Below are positions 9,798 to 19,235 of a stretch of 64,000 nucleotides of DNA, piece after piece (position 1 is the stretch's first letter; each line of letters begins with the position of its first letter). The position numbers were made by a program, and so were the translations under genes. The DNA is from Desulfomicrobium sp. ZS1 (GTDB taxonomy: Bacteria > Desulfobacterota > Desulfovibrionia > Desulfovibrionales > Desulfomicrobiaceae): the NCBI RefSeq assembly GCF_024204645.1, contig NZ_CP100351.1, positions 2,630,001 through 2,694,000 of the forward strand, written 5' to 3'. A model generated the notes under the pieces. That model made no database searches, was not told the DNA's origin, and saw only the letters and a list, made by a program, of their open reading frames with translations.

Positions 9798-10904
9798 TCA
9801 TTGCATATCATCCGGAAGAACCGTCCAGACTGCGCGCGTACCGACGGCCAGGCTCCCGTAGTCCGCTTCAATTCCAAGCACCCGGGCCGGATTGCGGGTC
9901 ACAAGCGCCAGGAGATCAAAGAGGGACGCCTTGCATGGCATGAGCGCCCGCGCGGCCCTCAACTCTTGCCACAGGTCAAGGCTGGGGACCGACGCCAGGG
10001 AATCCGTGCCCAGACACAACGGAACTCCCGCCGCGCACAAAGCGGCCACGGGCGCGTCACCCACTCCGATCCAGCTGTTGCTGCGCGGACACAGGCAGAC
10101 GCAGGCTCCGCTTGCGGCCAAAATCTCCACATCGTTTTCATCCACATGCACGCAATGCACCGCCAAGGTGCGTTCGTCCAAAAGGCCAAGTTCGCGTGCG
10201 AACCCGGCGGCGCTGAGGCCCGGCGCGGCACAGCCCTTGGGCAGAATGCGGCGGGTGCGCAGAAAATCGGCAAACTCACCGCCGCCGCTTTGAAAAAGTT
10301 CGTTCTCTCCCGGCACTTCGGCTAGATGCAGGCTGAAAGGAAGACCACGGGATGAACACCATTCCTTGATGGACCGGGCCAGGGAGTGGTCCGTGGAATA
10401 TAAGGCGTGCACGCCCGGACTCCAGTCCCCGGGCAGAGGCCTGGGACAAAATTCGCGGTCCCGACCGGAAAATTCGTTGAACAGGAAGCCGCCAAGTCCC
10501 TGACTGTCCACTACGCGGCGGACCATGTCGAATTCACGGCCGACCACATCGGCCATGTAGCAGGTTCCGCTTGCGCGCGCCTCCGCCACCGCCCTCTCCA
10601 TCGCCGCTTCAGTCACTCTGCTTTCGCGCATGGCGGCAAAGAGGCCGTCCGCCCAGGCCTCAAAGCCCCGGCCGCCTGGCACCCGCCCGGCCAAATGCGA
10701 CAATTCCAGATGAACATGGGCATTGATGAGACCGGGCACAATGGTCACCGGCCCCAGATCGCGGCAAGCTCCATCCCCGGCCACCTCGCGCCAACTTCCC
10801 ACGGCCAGGATGCGGCCCTCCCGGACCAGGATTCCGCCATCCCGAATCTCGGGACACTGCGAATTCATGGTCAGGATACGCGCGGCGCGGAACGCTTCCG
10901 TCAT
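9798..10904 (-). CDS. Amidohydrolase-family deaminase, candidate aminodeoxyfutalosine deaminase
   Basis: The 368-residue metal-dependent hydrolase belongs to the TRZ/ATZ/cytosine-deaminase group. Metal ligands are visible as the HVH of INAHVHLELSHLAG near residue 63, the histidine of SLHLAEVPGENEL, the HCVHVDE loop and the aspartate of LCLGTDSLAS. The HLELS motif and the SLHLAE-x-GE segment resemble aminodeoxyfutalosine deaminase (MqnX) of the futalosine route to menaquinone, which Desulfovibrio-type bacteria use. That substrate is an inference. Chlorohydrolase or guanine deaminase relatives remain possible. No other mqn genes lie nearby. A terminator of the upstream minus-strand gene separates it from its neighbour. 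Confidence 0.7.
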   Translation of the reverse strand: MTEAFRAARILTMNSQCPEIRDGGILVREGRILAVGSWREVAGDGACRDLGPVTIVPGLINAHVHLELSHLAGRVPGGRGFEAWADGLFAAMRESRVTEAAMERAVAEARASGTCYMADVVGREFDMVRRVVDSQGLGGFLFNEFSGRDREFCPRPLPGDWSPGVHALYSTDHSLARSIKEWCSSRGLPFSLHLAEVPGENELFQSGGGEFADFLRTRRILPKGCAAPGLSAAGFARELGLLDERTLAVHCVHVDENDVEILAASGACVCLCPRSNSWIGVGDAPVAALCAAGVPLCLGTDSLASVPSLDLWQELRAARALMPCKASLFDLLALVTRNPARVLGIEADYGSLAVGTRAVWTVLPDDMQ

Positions 10905-10935
10905 GCCCGGACACCTGTCGTCGTGGACGGTACAT

Positions 10936-10961
10936 AAAAAAAGAGGCGGCCAGGCCGCCTC
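10936..10961 (-). terminator. Rho-independent terminator after the ABC substrate-binding protein gene
   Basis: A 9 bp GC-rich stem (GAGGCGGCC/GGCCGCCTC) is followed on the minus strand by seven T. It closes the cytochrome-chemoreceptor-binding-protein unit. Confidence 0.8.
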
Positions 10962-10985
10962 GATACAAAACTGCGTAACGCAGAG

Positions 10986-11948
10986 CTATTCATAAATCTT
11001 GTCGGCGGTCTCTCTGACTTCTTTGGGCACATCCACGCCAATCTTCTTGGCGGCCCCGAGATTGAGGTGCAGCACCAGTTCCTGCTGCGTCTCCACGGGC
11101 GTGACGGACGGAAACGAACCATCGACCAGGATGCGTTTGGCCATGAGGCCGGTCTGATACCCATGCTGATAATAATCGAACGCCAGCGCAGCCACTGTTC
11201 CGCGTTTCACCGAATCCACATCCGCGGAAAACAGAGGCATTTTTTCCTGCTGGCAAACCTTGATCACGGACTCCAGAGAGGAAATCACCGTGTTGTCCGT
11301 CGGCAGATAGACTGCGTCGACCTTTCCAACAAGAGCCTTGGCAGCCTGATAGACATCGCTGGTCTTGGCCACGGTCGCTTCCACCACTTCAAAACCGGCC
11401 TTGGCCCCTTCCGCCTTGACCATGGCCACAGTGGTCTTGGAATTCGCCTCTCCGGCGTTATAGATCATGCCCAGCTTCTTCAGATTGGGATAGAAGCGAC
11501 GCAGCATGGCCATATGCTGGCCCACAGGCAGCATGTCGGAAACGCCGGTGATGTTTTTGCCGGGCTTTTCCAGGTCGTCGACCAACCCCGCGCTGACAGG
11601 GTCGGTGATCGCAGTGAACAGGAGCGGACTTCCGGCCAGGATCGGCGACCTTTTGGATGCCAGCGCGCAAGCCTGGGCTGCGGGCGTGGCAATGGCCAGC
11701 ACAAGATCGGGATTTTCACCGGCTATCTGGGAAGCGATCTGGTTGGCCGTGGCCATGTTGGCCTGGGCGTTGTGCACGGAGTAGGTCGCCTCCACGCCCT
11801 GCGCCTTCAGACTGTCCTGAAAGCCTTTCAGAACAGCATCCAGTGACGGATGCTCGACAAACTGACTCACGGAAACGTTGTAGGTTTTGGCGAAACCCGG
11901 ACAGGCCATGGCCAGCACAAGCGCCGCGGTCACAAAAAACTTCTTCAT
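10986..11948 (-). CDS. ABC transporter substrate-binding protein (ABC_sub_bind/TrpX type)
   Basis: The 320-residue periplasmic protein has a signal peptide MKKFFVTAALVLAMACPGFAKT. The mature protein begins YNVSVSQFVEHPSLDAVLKGFQDSL, and family segments include NPDLVLAIATPAAQA, LFTAITDPVSAGLV and VYLPTDNTV. The family (PF04392) binds small organic ligands such as aromatic amino acids. No permease or ATPase gene is adjacent. Instead it lies 26 nt downstream of a chemoreceptor gene and shares its terminator-bounded unit, so it may present a ligand to that receptor rather than feed a transporter. Such a sensory role is an inference from position only. Confidence 0.85.
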   Translation of the reverse strand: MKKFFVTAALVLAMACPGFAKTYNVSVSQFVEHPSLDAVLKGFQDSLKAQGVEATYSVHNAQANMATANQIASQIAGENPDLVLAIATPAAQACALASKRSPILAGSPLLFTAITDPVSAGLVDDLEKPGKNITGVSDMLPVGQHMAMLRRFYPNLKKLGMIYNAGEANSKTTVAMVKAEGAKAGFEVVEATVAKTSDVYQAAKALVGKVDAVYLPTDNTVISSLESVIKVCQQEKMPLFSADVDSVKRGTVAALAFDYYQHGYQTGLMAKRILVDGSFPSVTPVETQQELVLHLNLGAAKKIGVDVPKEVRETADKIYE

Positions 11949-11974
11949 ATGTACGTCCTCTTTTAGTCTAAAAT

Positions 11975-13642
11975 CTAGCTGATGCGAAACATCTGCACGA
12001 GCCCTTTAAGCTGTTCCGAAAGGGCGCGCAACTCTTCCGCATGCTCCCGAACCGTTTCGCCATTGCGGCTCATGTTCGAAGCCGAATTGCTGACTTCCGC
12101 GATCTGGACAGTAATCTCGCCGGCAACTCCCGAAGTCTGGGTCACGTTATGGTTGACCTCGTCAAGACCCTGCGAGGCCTGGCCGATGTTCTGCGCTATA
12201 TCGCGGGTTGTCGTGGACTGTTCCTCCACGGCGGCGGCGATGGTGGCCACAATGGAATCGATGTCCGTGATGACCCGGGTGATCTCGCCGATGCGCCCAA
12301 TGGTCTGATCCGTGGCGCCCTGGATTCCGCTGATCTTGTTGCGGATTTCATCCGTTGCTGCCGCCGTCTGGTTGGCAAGTTCCTTGATCTCATTGGCTAC
12401 GACCGCGAATCCCCGCCCTGCCTCACCGGCTCTTGCGGCCTCGATGGTGGCATTGAGCGCCAGCAGGTTTGTCTGGGAAGAGATGGCGGTGATGGTCTGC
12501 GTAACCGAACTGATTTCGCTGGCCACGGCGCCAAGTCGGTCCACATCGGTGGAAGTGGCCTGCGCCACGCTCACGGCCTGGGCGGTGATTTCCCTGGCCC
12601 GGCCCGTACTTCTGGAGATCTCTTCGATGGTCGCGCTCATCTCTTCGGATGCGGCGGCCACCGTCGATATGTTGACCGTCGCCTGCTCGGTGGCCGCTGC
12701 CACCGAACGCATATTCTGGCTCATTTCCTCTGCGGCGGCGGCCACGCTGTTGGACCGGTCCTGATTGTCCCGGGCCACGCTGGCCACGGTTTCCGATACC
12801 GAGGTCAATTGTCCGGAAGCTTCCGCCAAGGTGCCAACGCCGGAGATTATCTCCTGCATCATGGAGCCCATGTGCTCGGTCATGGTGTTCACGCTCTGCG
12901 CCAACTGACCGATCTGATCCCGGCTCTTGGTCTCCACCCGTACGGTCAGGTCACCCTTGCTGACCTTCTCCGTAGCAAGCGCGACCGCATGGACAGGCTT
13001 GAAAATCGCGAGACGCATGAAAAATGCCAGACAGCAAAGAAGCACGACCATGCCCGTAGCCATAATCGACCCGGCCTTGATCTGACCGTCCATGAGCGCG
13101 CCCATTTGCCTGGAAATGTCCTGCCGCATGACCAGAACTCCAAGCACCGGCTGATTTCCACCGTGGCAATGATGACAGGCAGGCTCGTTCGAAATGGTCT
13201 TCACTTCGACGTAGGAGGGCGTGCCGTCGATTTCGGTAATGACCTGACTCATCCCGTCGGTTTTCAGACGCTCTGCGAGCATGCCGGCCAACTCGGGCGC
13301 TTTGACGACATCGGCAATTTCTCCGCGCAGAGACTGCTCCGTAGTGGAATAGGTAATATTGCCTTTGAAATTGGTCAGATGAATATCGATATCGTCATAC
13401 CGCGCCCCGACTTCCTCAAATTTTCGAGTCGTCCCTGCATTGTCTCCGAGAGCCATGGGTTCCCGGATGGCCAAGGCGAGCATTTCCGCTGTACGTTCCG
13501 CAGTGACCTCGACCTCGTGCAGCGTGCCGGCCTTCTGCATGAAAAAAGTCGTCCAGAAAAGAATGCCGAAAAACACCACCAACACCAAAGCCGTGGTCCC
13601 AAGCATCTTGGCGGCAAGAGATCTTCGGAAAATGTCCATCAC
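11975..13642 (-). CDS. Methyl-accepting chemotaxis protein with a periplasmic c-type heme motif (DcrA-like)
   Basis: The 555-residue receptor has transmembrane helix 1 ([22 protein letters not shown]), a periplasmic domain of about 140 residues, helix 2 ([17 protein letters not shown]), a HAMP linker and a full signalling domain with the hairpin tip ([16 protein letters not shown] and surroundings). Just before helix 2 the periplasmic domain carries CHHCH (C156-C159-H160), a CXXCH covalent-heme motif. DcrA of Desulfovibrio vulgaris is a known c-heme chemoreceptor for oxygen/redox, and a similar role is inferred here. The domain may belong to the Tll0287-like heme family. The gene follows a tetraheme cytochrome gene by 6 nt and precedes a binding-protein gene. 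Confidence 0.9.
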   Translation of the reverse strand: MMDIFRRSLAAKMLGTTALVLVVFFGILFWTTFFMQKAGTLHEVEVTAERTAEMLALAIREPMALGDNAGTTRKFEEVGARYDDIDIHLTNFKGNITYSTTEQSLRGEIADVVKAPELAGMLAERLKTDGMSQVITEIDGTPSYVEVKTISNEPACHHCHGGNQPVLGVLVMRQDISRQMGALMDGQIKAGSIMATGMVVLLCCLAFFMRLAIFKPVHAVALATEKVSKGDLTVRVETKSRDQIGQLAQSVNTMTEHMGSMMQEIISGVGTLAEASGQLTSVSETVASVARDNQDRSNSVAAAAEEMSQNMRSVAAATEQATVNISTVAAASEEMSATIEEISRSTGRAREITAQAVSVAQATSTDVDRLGAVASEISSVTQTITAISSQTNLLALNATIEAARAGEAGRGFAVVANEIKELANQTAAATDEIRNKISGIQGATDQTIGRIGEITRVITDIDSIVATIAAAVEEQSTTTRDIAQNIGQASQGLDEVNHNVTQTSGVAGEITVQIAEVSNSASNMSRNGETVREHAEELRALSEQLKGLVQMFRIS

Positions 13643-13648
13643 GACCTC

Positions 13649-14116
13649 CTAGTGCGCCCCGCCGTAGAGCAGCGGCTTAAAATTGAAGGACTTGACCCGG
13701 TCTTCGTTGTGGCAGCCCACGCAATCTTCCATGGTCAATTTGCCCTTGATCAGCTCCGCATCACCCCCGCTCTCCGCGTGGTCATACCCAGGGCCATGAC
13801 AGACCTCGCATCCGGCATCGGCCAGATGCGGCGTCTTTTCGTAGCTGATGAAGCCTCCGGGCTTGCCAAACCCCGTGGCATGGCATCCATAGCAGGTTGC
13901 AAGCTCCGCCTCGGTCAAGTCCGAAGCCATAATTTTCACAGATCTGTCCGAATGGGACTTCTTGGCGTATTTGGTAAAATTTTCATGCTGTTCTTCATGA
14001 CAGTCCTTACAGGCGGCAGTGCCGACATACGAGTTTTCCGCCATGGCGGAAAACGGCCATAATATGCATACCAGTACACAGGCACGCCACACGTTGAGCA
14101 CGACTCGTCCCTCCAT
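13649..14116 (-). CDS. Periplasmic tetraheme cytochrome c
   Basis: The 155-residue secreted protein has a signal peptide (VWRACVLVCILWPFSAMAE) and four CXXCH heme motifs: CKDCH, CYGCH, CEVCH and CVGCH. The spacing and the CEVCHGPGYDHAESGG segment resemble cytochrome c554-type/multiheme family proteins. The start at 14116 is set by an AAGGAGG Shine-Dalgarno just upstream; the reading frame stays open further upstream but has no better start. It is the first gene of a tight unit with the heme chemoreceptor (6 nt gap) and an ABC binding protein. It probably passes electrons to, or samples redox state with, the receptor; this is an inference. Confidence 0.88.
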   Translation of the reverse strand: MEGRVVLNVWRACVLVCILWPFSAMAENSYVGTAACKDCHEEQHENFTKYAKKSHSDRSVKIMASDLTEAELATCYGCHATGFGKPGGFISYEKTPHLADAGCEVCHGPGYDHAESGGDAELIKGKLTMEDCVGCHNEDRVKSFNFKPLLYGGAH

Positions 14117-14720
14117 TCCCCCTCCTTGAACGGATTCATTCACGACAACACCATTCCTGCAAAGCGAATCGTCAGACACTCTGTTTTTAAATATTACTAA
14201 AATGTTACATGAAAAAATAAATAACGTCAACAGCTTATCTGTCATTTCCCAAGTCTGCTTCCTTGCTGCCAAGCTGCAACCGCGCCCACGCGACAACGCG
14301 AAAAACAGGAATTTTAACAGTGACATACAAACGAGGCCAACGAGCTTGAACATCTCCTCCGCCCACAAACATATGTATGACAGACCAAATCCATTGCCGT
14401 CGGAGGGACAAAGAAGTTTGCCCAGGCCGGTCATCCTCCTTGAGTTGCCAAGAATGTCGCCCATTGAGAGATTACGCTCCATGCTCCACCTCCAGTAATA
14501 AGTAATACCCTGCGTGTACCTAGTTATTTAGATGAGAACATGACGAGAGCGTAACTGGGCTTGATATGTATTTTCAAAGATCAATAATTAACAATGATGC
14601 CTAAAAATTATGAGTACAAACTACGCATCAACACGTATTCGTCCGGCAGATCATGGCGACCCGGGGCAGCACCACGCACAGGCAATAAATCCGTACGTCA
14701 TGTTCGCGAAATACCGCTGA
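14117..14720. other. 600 bp intergenic leader with a weak open frame
   Basis: There is no confident gene. On the minus strand the cytochrome frame stays open back to an ATG at 14482 that has a good GGAGG Shine-Dalgarno, and a second AAGGAGG-ATG follows. The encoded 120 or so residues include one hydrophobic stretch (MFKLVGLVCMSLLKFLFFALS) but resemble nothing I recognise. The segment 14160-14220 is AT-rich and likely holds the cytochrome promoter. Confidence 0.4.
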
Positions 14721-14766
14721 AAACGAAGAACCCCGCGTCGTGAGCACGACGCGGGGTTCTTCGTTT
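14721..14766 (-). terminator. Strong hairpin terminator after argH
   Basis: A 22 bp perfect inverted repeat (14721-14742 / 14745-14766) has a GC-rich core CCCCGCGTCGTG and T-rich ends on the minus strand. It lies 54 nt after the argH stop. Confidence 0.75.
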
Positions 14767-14820
14767 GAAAGTGCTTCCGGCTGAAACGAAAGCAAGGTCA
14801 ATTTCAGTTATTACAGGGCT

Positions 14821-16221
14821 CTACGATGTCGCATCCAGCCAGGATGACAAGTCCTCAATCTGGCTTTTGACGGAATCGGGTCCGGTTCCGCCGTTAACAC
14901 GCCGTCTGGCCACCGCGTTCCCGTAATCAAGGACCGCAAAGACATCCTCGTCGATATCTGCGGAAAACCGCTGCAACTGACTGATATTCAAGTCTTCGAG
15001 CCCGATCCCGTTTTGCTCCGCAAAGGCCACGACTGCACCCGTGATATGGTGTGCCTGCCGGAAAGGCACGCCCTTGGCCGCCAGATAATCGGCAAGTTCG
15101 GTGGCATTCAAAAAACCTGCCTTCAGGGCCCGGCGCATGCGTTCGCGATTGAAACCGAGTTCCGAGAGCATCCCGGCCATGATGGACAGGGACGGCGCTA
15201 CCGTGTCGTGCGTGTCCAGGAAGGGCTCCTTGTCTTCCTGCATGTCCCGATTATAGGCCATGGGCAGGCCCTTCATGAGGGTCAGAAGAGCCATGAGATC
15301 CCCGTAAACCCGACCGGTCTTGCCGCGCATGAGCTCGGCCACGTCCGGATTCTTCTTCTGGGGCATGATGGACGAACCCGTGGAATAGGCGTCCGGCAGA
15401 CGCACAAAGCCGAACTGCGGGTTGGCCCAGATGATGATCTCCTCGCACAGACGCGAGAGGTGCATCATGACAAGGCTCCCGCAAAACGTGGCTTCGAGCA
15501 CGAAATCACGGTCCGAGACCGCGTCCATGCTGTTGGCAAACGTCCCGCCCAGACCAAGGCTCGAAGCGACCTGCTCCGGGTCCAGGGGATGGGTGGTTCC
15601 GGCCAGGGCCGCAGCGCCCAAGGGAGAAATCCTGGTCCTGGCCAGAGCATCGCGAACGCGGTCGTGATCGCGGCGAAACATCTGGGCGTAGGCCAGCAGA
15701 TGCTGGGCCAGACTGACTGGCTGGGCGGGCTGAAAATGGGTGCACCCCGGCAGGAGCACATCATGATGCTCCTCGGCCCGCTGCACGAGCACACCGATCA
15801 GGCCGCGCAGGTTCGCGGCCCACTCGTCCAGACAGGCGCCGACAAAAAGCCGGAAATCAAGAGCCACCTGATCGTTGCGCGAACGCCCCGTATGCAGCTT
15901 CTGACCCGGAGTGCCGACGATCTCGGTCAGGCGGTGCTCAATGTTCATGTGCACGTCTTCGAGGTCCTGCCGCCAGACAAATGTCCCGTCCGCGATTTCA
16001 CCCCGGATCTGCTCCAGGCCCTGATGGATGGCGTCGCATTCGGGCTGGCTGATGATGCCCTGCTTGGCCAGCATGGACGCATGCGCCATGGACCCGTTGA
16101 TGTCCTGGGCGTGCAGGCGCGAATCAAAACCCACGGAACAGGTGTAGCGCTCAACCAGGGGAGCAGTGTCGCCGGAAAAACGGCCGCCCCACAATTTCTT
16201 TTCCTTCTGCGTCGAGCTCAT
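14821..16221 (-). CDS. argH: Argininosuccinate lyase
   Basis: The enzyme splits argininosuccinate into arginine and fumarate, the last step of arginine synthesis. The 466-residue protein begins with [18 protein letters not shown] and has [10 protein letters not shown], the [16 protein letters not shown] box, [10 protein letters not shown] and the fumarase/lyase signature [12 protein letters not shown] near residue 285. Length is normal. It lies 3 nt downstream of argG and is terminated by a strong hairpin, so it is the end of the argF-argG-argH operon. Confidence 0.97.
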   Translation of the reverse strand: MSSTQKEKKLWGGRFSGDTAPLVERYTCSVGFDSRLHAQDINGSMAHASMLAKQGIISQPECDAIHQGLEQIRGEIADGTFVWRQDLEDVHMNIEHRLTEIVGTPGQKLHTGRSRNDQVALDFRLFVGACLDEWAANLRGLIGVLVQRAEEHHDVLLPGCTHFQPAQPVSLAQHLLAYAQMFRRDHDRVRDALARTRISPLGAAALAGTTHPLDPEQVASSLGLGGTFANSMDAVSDRDFVLEATFCGSLVMMHLSRLCEEIIIWANPQFGFVRLPDAYSTGSSIMPQKKNPDVAELMRGKTGRVYGDLMALLTLMKGLPMAYNRDMQEDKEPFLDTHDTVAPSLSIMAGMLSELGFNRERMRRALKAGFLNATELADYLAAKGVPFRQAHHITGAVVAFAEQNGIGLEDLNISQLQRFSADIDEDVFAVLDYGNAVARRRVNGGTGPDSVKSQIEDLSSWLDATS

Positions 16222-16224
16222 GGC

Positions 16225-17436
16225 CTAGCCCTTGATCTTGTTCAGAAAGGGCTGACGGGCCTGCAGGCGAAGGCCGTGCAGCTTGATGAATCCGGCAGCG
16301 TCGGCCTGATTGTAGACTTCATCTTTTTCAAAAGTGGCCAGATCCGGATTATAAAGCGAGTACGGAGACTTGCGTCCCAGCGGGTAGACCCCGCCCTTGT
16401 ACAGTTTCAGGCGCACGGTGCCGGTCACGGTCTCCTGGGCCTTGTCCATGAAGGCCTGCAGGGCTTCGCGCTCGGGGGCGAACCAGTAGCCGTTGTAAAC
16501 CATCTCGGCGTAACGCGGGATAAGGGTGTCGCGCAGATGCAGAAGCTCGCGGTCCATGCACACCCCTTCAAGATCGCGATGAGCGCGCTGCAGAATGGCT
16601 CCGCCCGGAGTCTCGTAAACGCCGCGGGACTTCATGCCCACGAAGCGGTTCTCGACCATGTCCAGACGGCCGATGCCATGCCGCCCACCCAGCTCGTTCA
16701 AGGCCGCGAGCATTTTCGCAGGGGACAAAGCCTGACCGTTCAGGGCCACGGGATTGCCCTTTTCAAAATCCAGAACGATAACTTCGGGCGCGTCCGGCGC
16801 GTCCTCGGGATTGACGCTCATCTGATAGGTACCGGGACCGGGCTCGGACCACGGGTCTTCCAGTTCCCCGCCCTCGAAGCTCAGGTGCAAAAGATTGCGG
16901 TCGCAGGAATAGGGCTTTTCCTTGGTCACGGGCACGGAGATGCCGTTCTCTTCGCAAAAAGCGATCAGATCGGTGCGGGAATTAAGGTCCCACTCCCGCC
17001 ACGGCGCGATGGTTTTGAGATGCGGGGCCAGGGCCAGGGTCGAGAGCTCGAAGCGAACCTGGTCATTGCCCTTGCCCGTGGCGCCGTGGGCCACGGCCTG
17101 GGCGCCTTCGGCCAGGGCGATCTCGACCATCCGCTTGGCAATGAGCGGCCGAGCGATGGAGGTGCCGAGCAGATACCCGCCCTCATAGACGGCGTTGGCG
17201 CGAAACATGGGAAAAACATAATCGGAGACGAACTCTTCCTGCAGGTCCACGACATAGGCCTTGGTCGCGCCGGTGGAGAGCGCCTTGTCCTCCAGGCCGT
17301 CGAGCTCCTCGCCCTGCCCCAAGTCCGCGGTCATGGTGATGACTTCGCATTCGTAGGTTTTCTTGATCCATTTCAGGATGGCCGAGGTGTCGAGGCCGCC
17401 TGAGTACGCCAACACGACTTTTTCTATTTTGCTCAT
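16225..17436 (-). CDS. argG: Argininosuccinate synthase
   Basis: The enzyme joins citrulline and aspartate with ATP to give argininosuccinate. The 403-residue protein starts with the PP-loop [17 protein letters not shown] and [15 protein letters not shown]. It carries the [15 protein letters not shown] box and the [23 protein letters not shown] segment. Length is normal. It is the middle gene of argF-argG-argH; 35 nt separate it from argF. Confidence 0.97.
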   Translation of the reverse strand: MSKIEKVVLAYSGGLDTSAILKWIKKTYECEVITMTADLGQGEELDGLEDKALSTGATKAYVVDLQEEFVSDYVFPMFRANAVYEGGYLLGTSIARPLIAKRMVEIALAEGAQAVAHGATGKGNDQVRFELSTLALAPHLKTIAPWREWDLNSRTDLIAFCEENGISVPVTKEKPYSCDRNLLHLSFEGGELEDPWSEPGPGTYQMSVNPEDAPDAPEVIVLDFEKGNPVALNGQALSPAKMLAALNELGGRHGIGRLDMVENRFVGMKSRGVYETPGGAILQRAHRDLEGVCMDRELLHLRDTLIPRYAEMVYNGYWFAPEREALQAFMDKAQETVTGTVRLKLYKGGVYPLGRKSPYSLYNPDLATFEKDEVYNQADAAGFIKLHGLRLQARQPFLNKIKG

Positions 17437-17471
17437 GAGAGTGCTCCGTTATGCAAAGCGGCGATGCCGCA

Positions 17472-18368
17472 TTAGCTGTAAATCCATTCCAGAATGGCCT
17501 TCTGCATGTGCAGACGGTTTTCGGCCTGATCAAAAACAATGGACTGCGGTCCTTCAAAGACCGACTCGCTGATCTCCTCGCCGCGATGGGCAGGCAGACA
17601 ATGCAGAACCCTGGCATTCGGGTCGGCCAAGGCGAGAAGCTCTTCATCGAGCTGATACCCGGCAAAGGCCTTTTCGCGCCTTTTCTGCTCCGCTTCCTGT
17701 CCCATGGAGGCCCACACGTCGGTGTTGACGAAATGAGATCCGGCGATGGCCGCCTTCGGATCGTCGGTCACATAAACCTTGGCGCCCATCTTCAGCGCGC
17801 GCTCCAGCACGGCGGTCTTGGGAGTGTACCCTTCAGGGCTTGCGATATTGAGCTGAAAGCCGAAGTAGACGGCGGCGTTGATCCAGGAATGGGCCATGTT
17901 GTTTCCGTCCCCGATCCAGGAAATGACCAGATCCTTGAGATGCGTGGTCCGCTCGTAGATGGTGAGCATGTCGCTCATGATCTGACAGGGGTGATACATG
18001 TCCGTCAAAGCATTGACCACCGGGATGCTGCCGTAGCGGGCCAGATCCTCGACATTTTTCTGGGCGAAGGTGCGCACGACCATGCCCTGCACGTAGCGCG
18101 ACAGTACGCGGGCCGTGTCTTTCAGGGGCTCGCTGCGACCCAGCTGGGAGTCGGCCGGGGTCATGAATATCGTGTCCCCGCCCAGATGACGGATGCCCAC
18201 CTCGAAAGAGACGCGCGTACGGGTGGAGGCCTTCTCGAAAATCATGGCCAGAGTCTTGCCGGCGAGCAGGTCGGAACGGTAGTCCCCGTCCTTCATTTCC
18301 TTGGCCCTCAGCACCAGATCCATGGCCTCGGTGGCCATCAGATTATTAATCGATAAAAAATGCTTCAT
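17472..18368 (-). CDS. argF: Ornithine carbamoyltransferase
   Basis: The enzyme makes citrulline from ornithine and carbamoyl phosphate. The 298-residue protein contains the carbamoyl-phosphate loop KASTRTRVSFEVG near residue 50, NALTDMYHPCQIMSD, the WIGDGNNMAHSW ornithine loop and the active-site HCLPAHRGEEI near residue 260. It is the first gene of the arginine operon. The upstream 170 bp to the lipoprotein gene contain that gene's terminator, so the argF promoter probably lies in 18369-18490. Confidence 0.96.
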   Translation of the reverse strand: MKHFLSINNLMATEAMDLVLRAKEMKDGDYRSDLLAGKTLAMIFEKASTRTRVSFEVGIRHLGGDTIFMTPADSQLGRSEPLKDTARVLSRYVQGMVVRTFAQKNVEDLARYGSIPVVNALTDMYHPCQIMSDMLTIYERTTHLKDLVISWIGDGNNMAHSWINAAVYFGFQLNIASPEGYTPKTAVLERALKMGAKVYVTDDPKAAIAGSHFVNTDVWASMGQEAEQKRREKAFAGYQLDEELLALADPNARVLHCLPAHRGEEISESVFEGPQSIVFDQAENRLHMQKAILEWIYS

Positions 18369-18490
18369 GATATCACCCGATCATCCGGAGAGCCGGTTTA
18401 TGTGTTACGCCATGTTCGCAAAAAAGATGATTCCTACAGAGCTTCTCCCCGGTTTGTAAAGAGCGTGGCAACCATCCGGAATAAAATAAA

Positions 18491-18514
18491 AAAGCCAGCA
18501 CAAAAGCACTGGCT
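18491..18514 (-). terminator. Terminator after the lipoprotein gene
   Basis: A 6 bp stem AGCCAG/CTGGCT with a 10 nt loop is followed on the minus strand by a T-rich run (TTTTTTATTTTAT). It lies 25 nt past the stop codon. Confidence 0.6.
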
Positions 18515-18539
18515 GAGATGAGCGGGGCACGAAGGGCGG

Positions 18540-19160
18540 CTACTCTTGGAAGGCGTGGCGGGCAAAACCCGCGGCCATACTCTGGGACAAGGTCCGCATG
18601 ACCGCATAGGTAGGATCTTCTGGCAAGCGCCTGGAGCTTCGAAACAGGGCGAAATCCTTGTCGGGAGCACTCTCCATGGTGGCGGCCTGGGCCGCAGACC
18701 AGATCAGCGTTCCATCGGGCACCCAGTGAATCTCCACAGTCACGCCGATGGACGTGCGTCCTGTGCGCGCGCCCTCGAAATACTGGGACACGTTGCCGCT
18801 GACCAAAATATTGGCGCCCTTGGCCTTGGCCTGCGCCATGGCCTCTGCACGACCGGGCCACGGCCGGGAAGGATCGTATTCCATAACCTCGAAGACCCGG
18901 CGATTAAGCCAGGCCAGCCGAAATATGTCCGCCATCTCCCTGCCCACGTCCTTGCGCACGGCAATGTCCTGGCGCAGGGCAAAGGGCAGAATCAAGGCTT
19001 TAAGGCCGCTTTCGGGCAGGGACGCAGGCGTCACCGCCTCGACCAGTTCGCTTAAAACGACCGGGGCGTCATCATGATACCGGATTTCACTTAAGCTCAC
19101 ATCCACCGGCGAATACGCGCAACCGCAACACAACAACACGAACAGCATGCAAAATTTCAT
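18540..19160 (-). CDS. Predicted outer-membrane or periplasmic lipoprotein
   Basis: The 206-residue protein starts MKFCMLFVLLCCGCAYSPVD, a lipoprotein signal with the acylated cysteine after LLCCG. The mature part (ALILPFALRQDIAVRKDVGREMADIFR, YEGARTGRTSIGVTVEIHWVPDGTLIW) has the look of the CsgG/GNA1162/LpoB-type alpha-beta lipoproteins, in which a conserved 'genes-for-nonspecific adduct' fold is common, but I cannot assign it to one family. The start at 19160 has AAGGAG 8 nt upstream. It is divergent from the YcaO gene, with 75 nt between the two starts. Confidence 0.7.
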   Translation of the reverse strand: MKFCMLFVLLCCGCAYSPVDVSLSEIRYHDDAPVVLSELVEAVTPASLPESGLKALILPFALRQDIAVRKDVGREMADIFRLAWLNRRVFEVMEYDPSRPWPGRAEAMAQAKAKGANILVSGNVSQYFEGARTGRTSIGVTVEIHWVPDGTLIWSAAQAATMESAPDKDFALFRSSRRLPEDPTYAVMRTLSQSMAAGFARHAFQE

Positions 19161-19235
19161 GGCAGCATCTCCTTGGCAGGCGTTTTCAAGCAAGATAGAT
19201 ACCAAGCTTCACATCAACCGCTGCAGGAGAACACC

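Noticed and set aside
14380-14440. Possible cyclic di-GMP riboswitch upstream of the cytochrome (GGGCAAAC and GGAGG-like wording)
   Set aside because: The required paired helices and conserved loops of the GEMM class are not present in order.
15013-17403. 796-codon open frame on the plus strand opposite argG and argH
   Set aside because: It is antisense to two certain genes. Its composition (H/G/Q/R-rich, low hydrophobic periodicity) is that of a GC-driven shadow frame.
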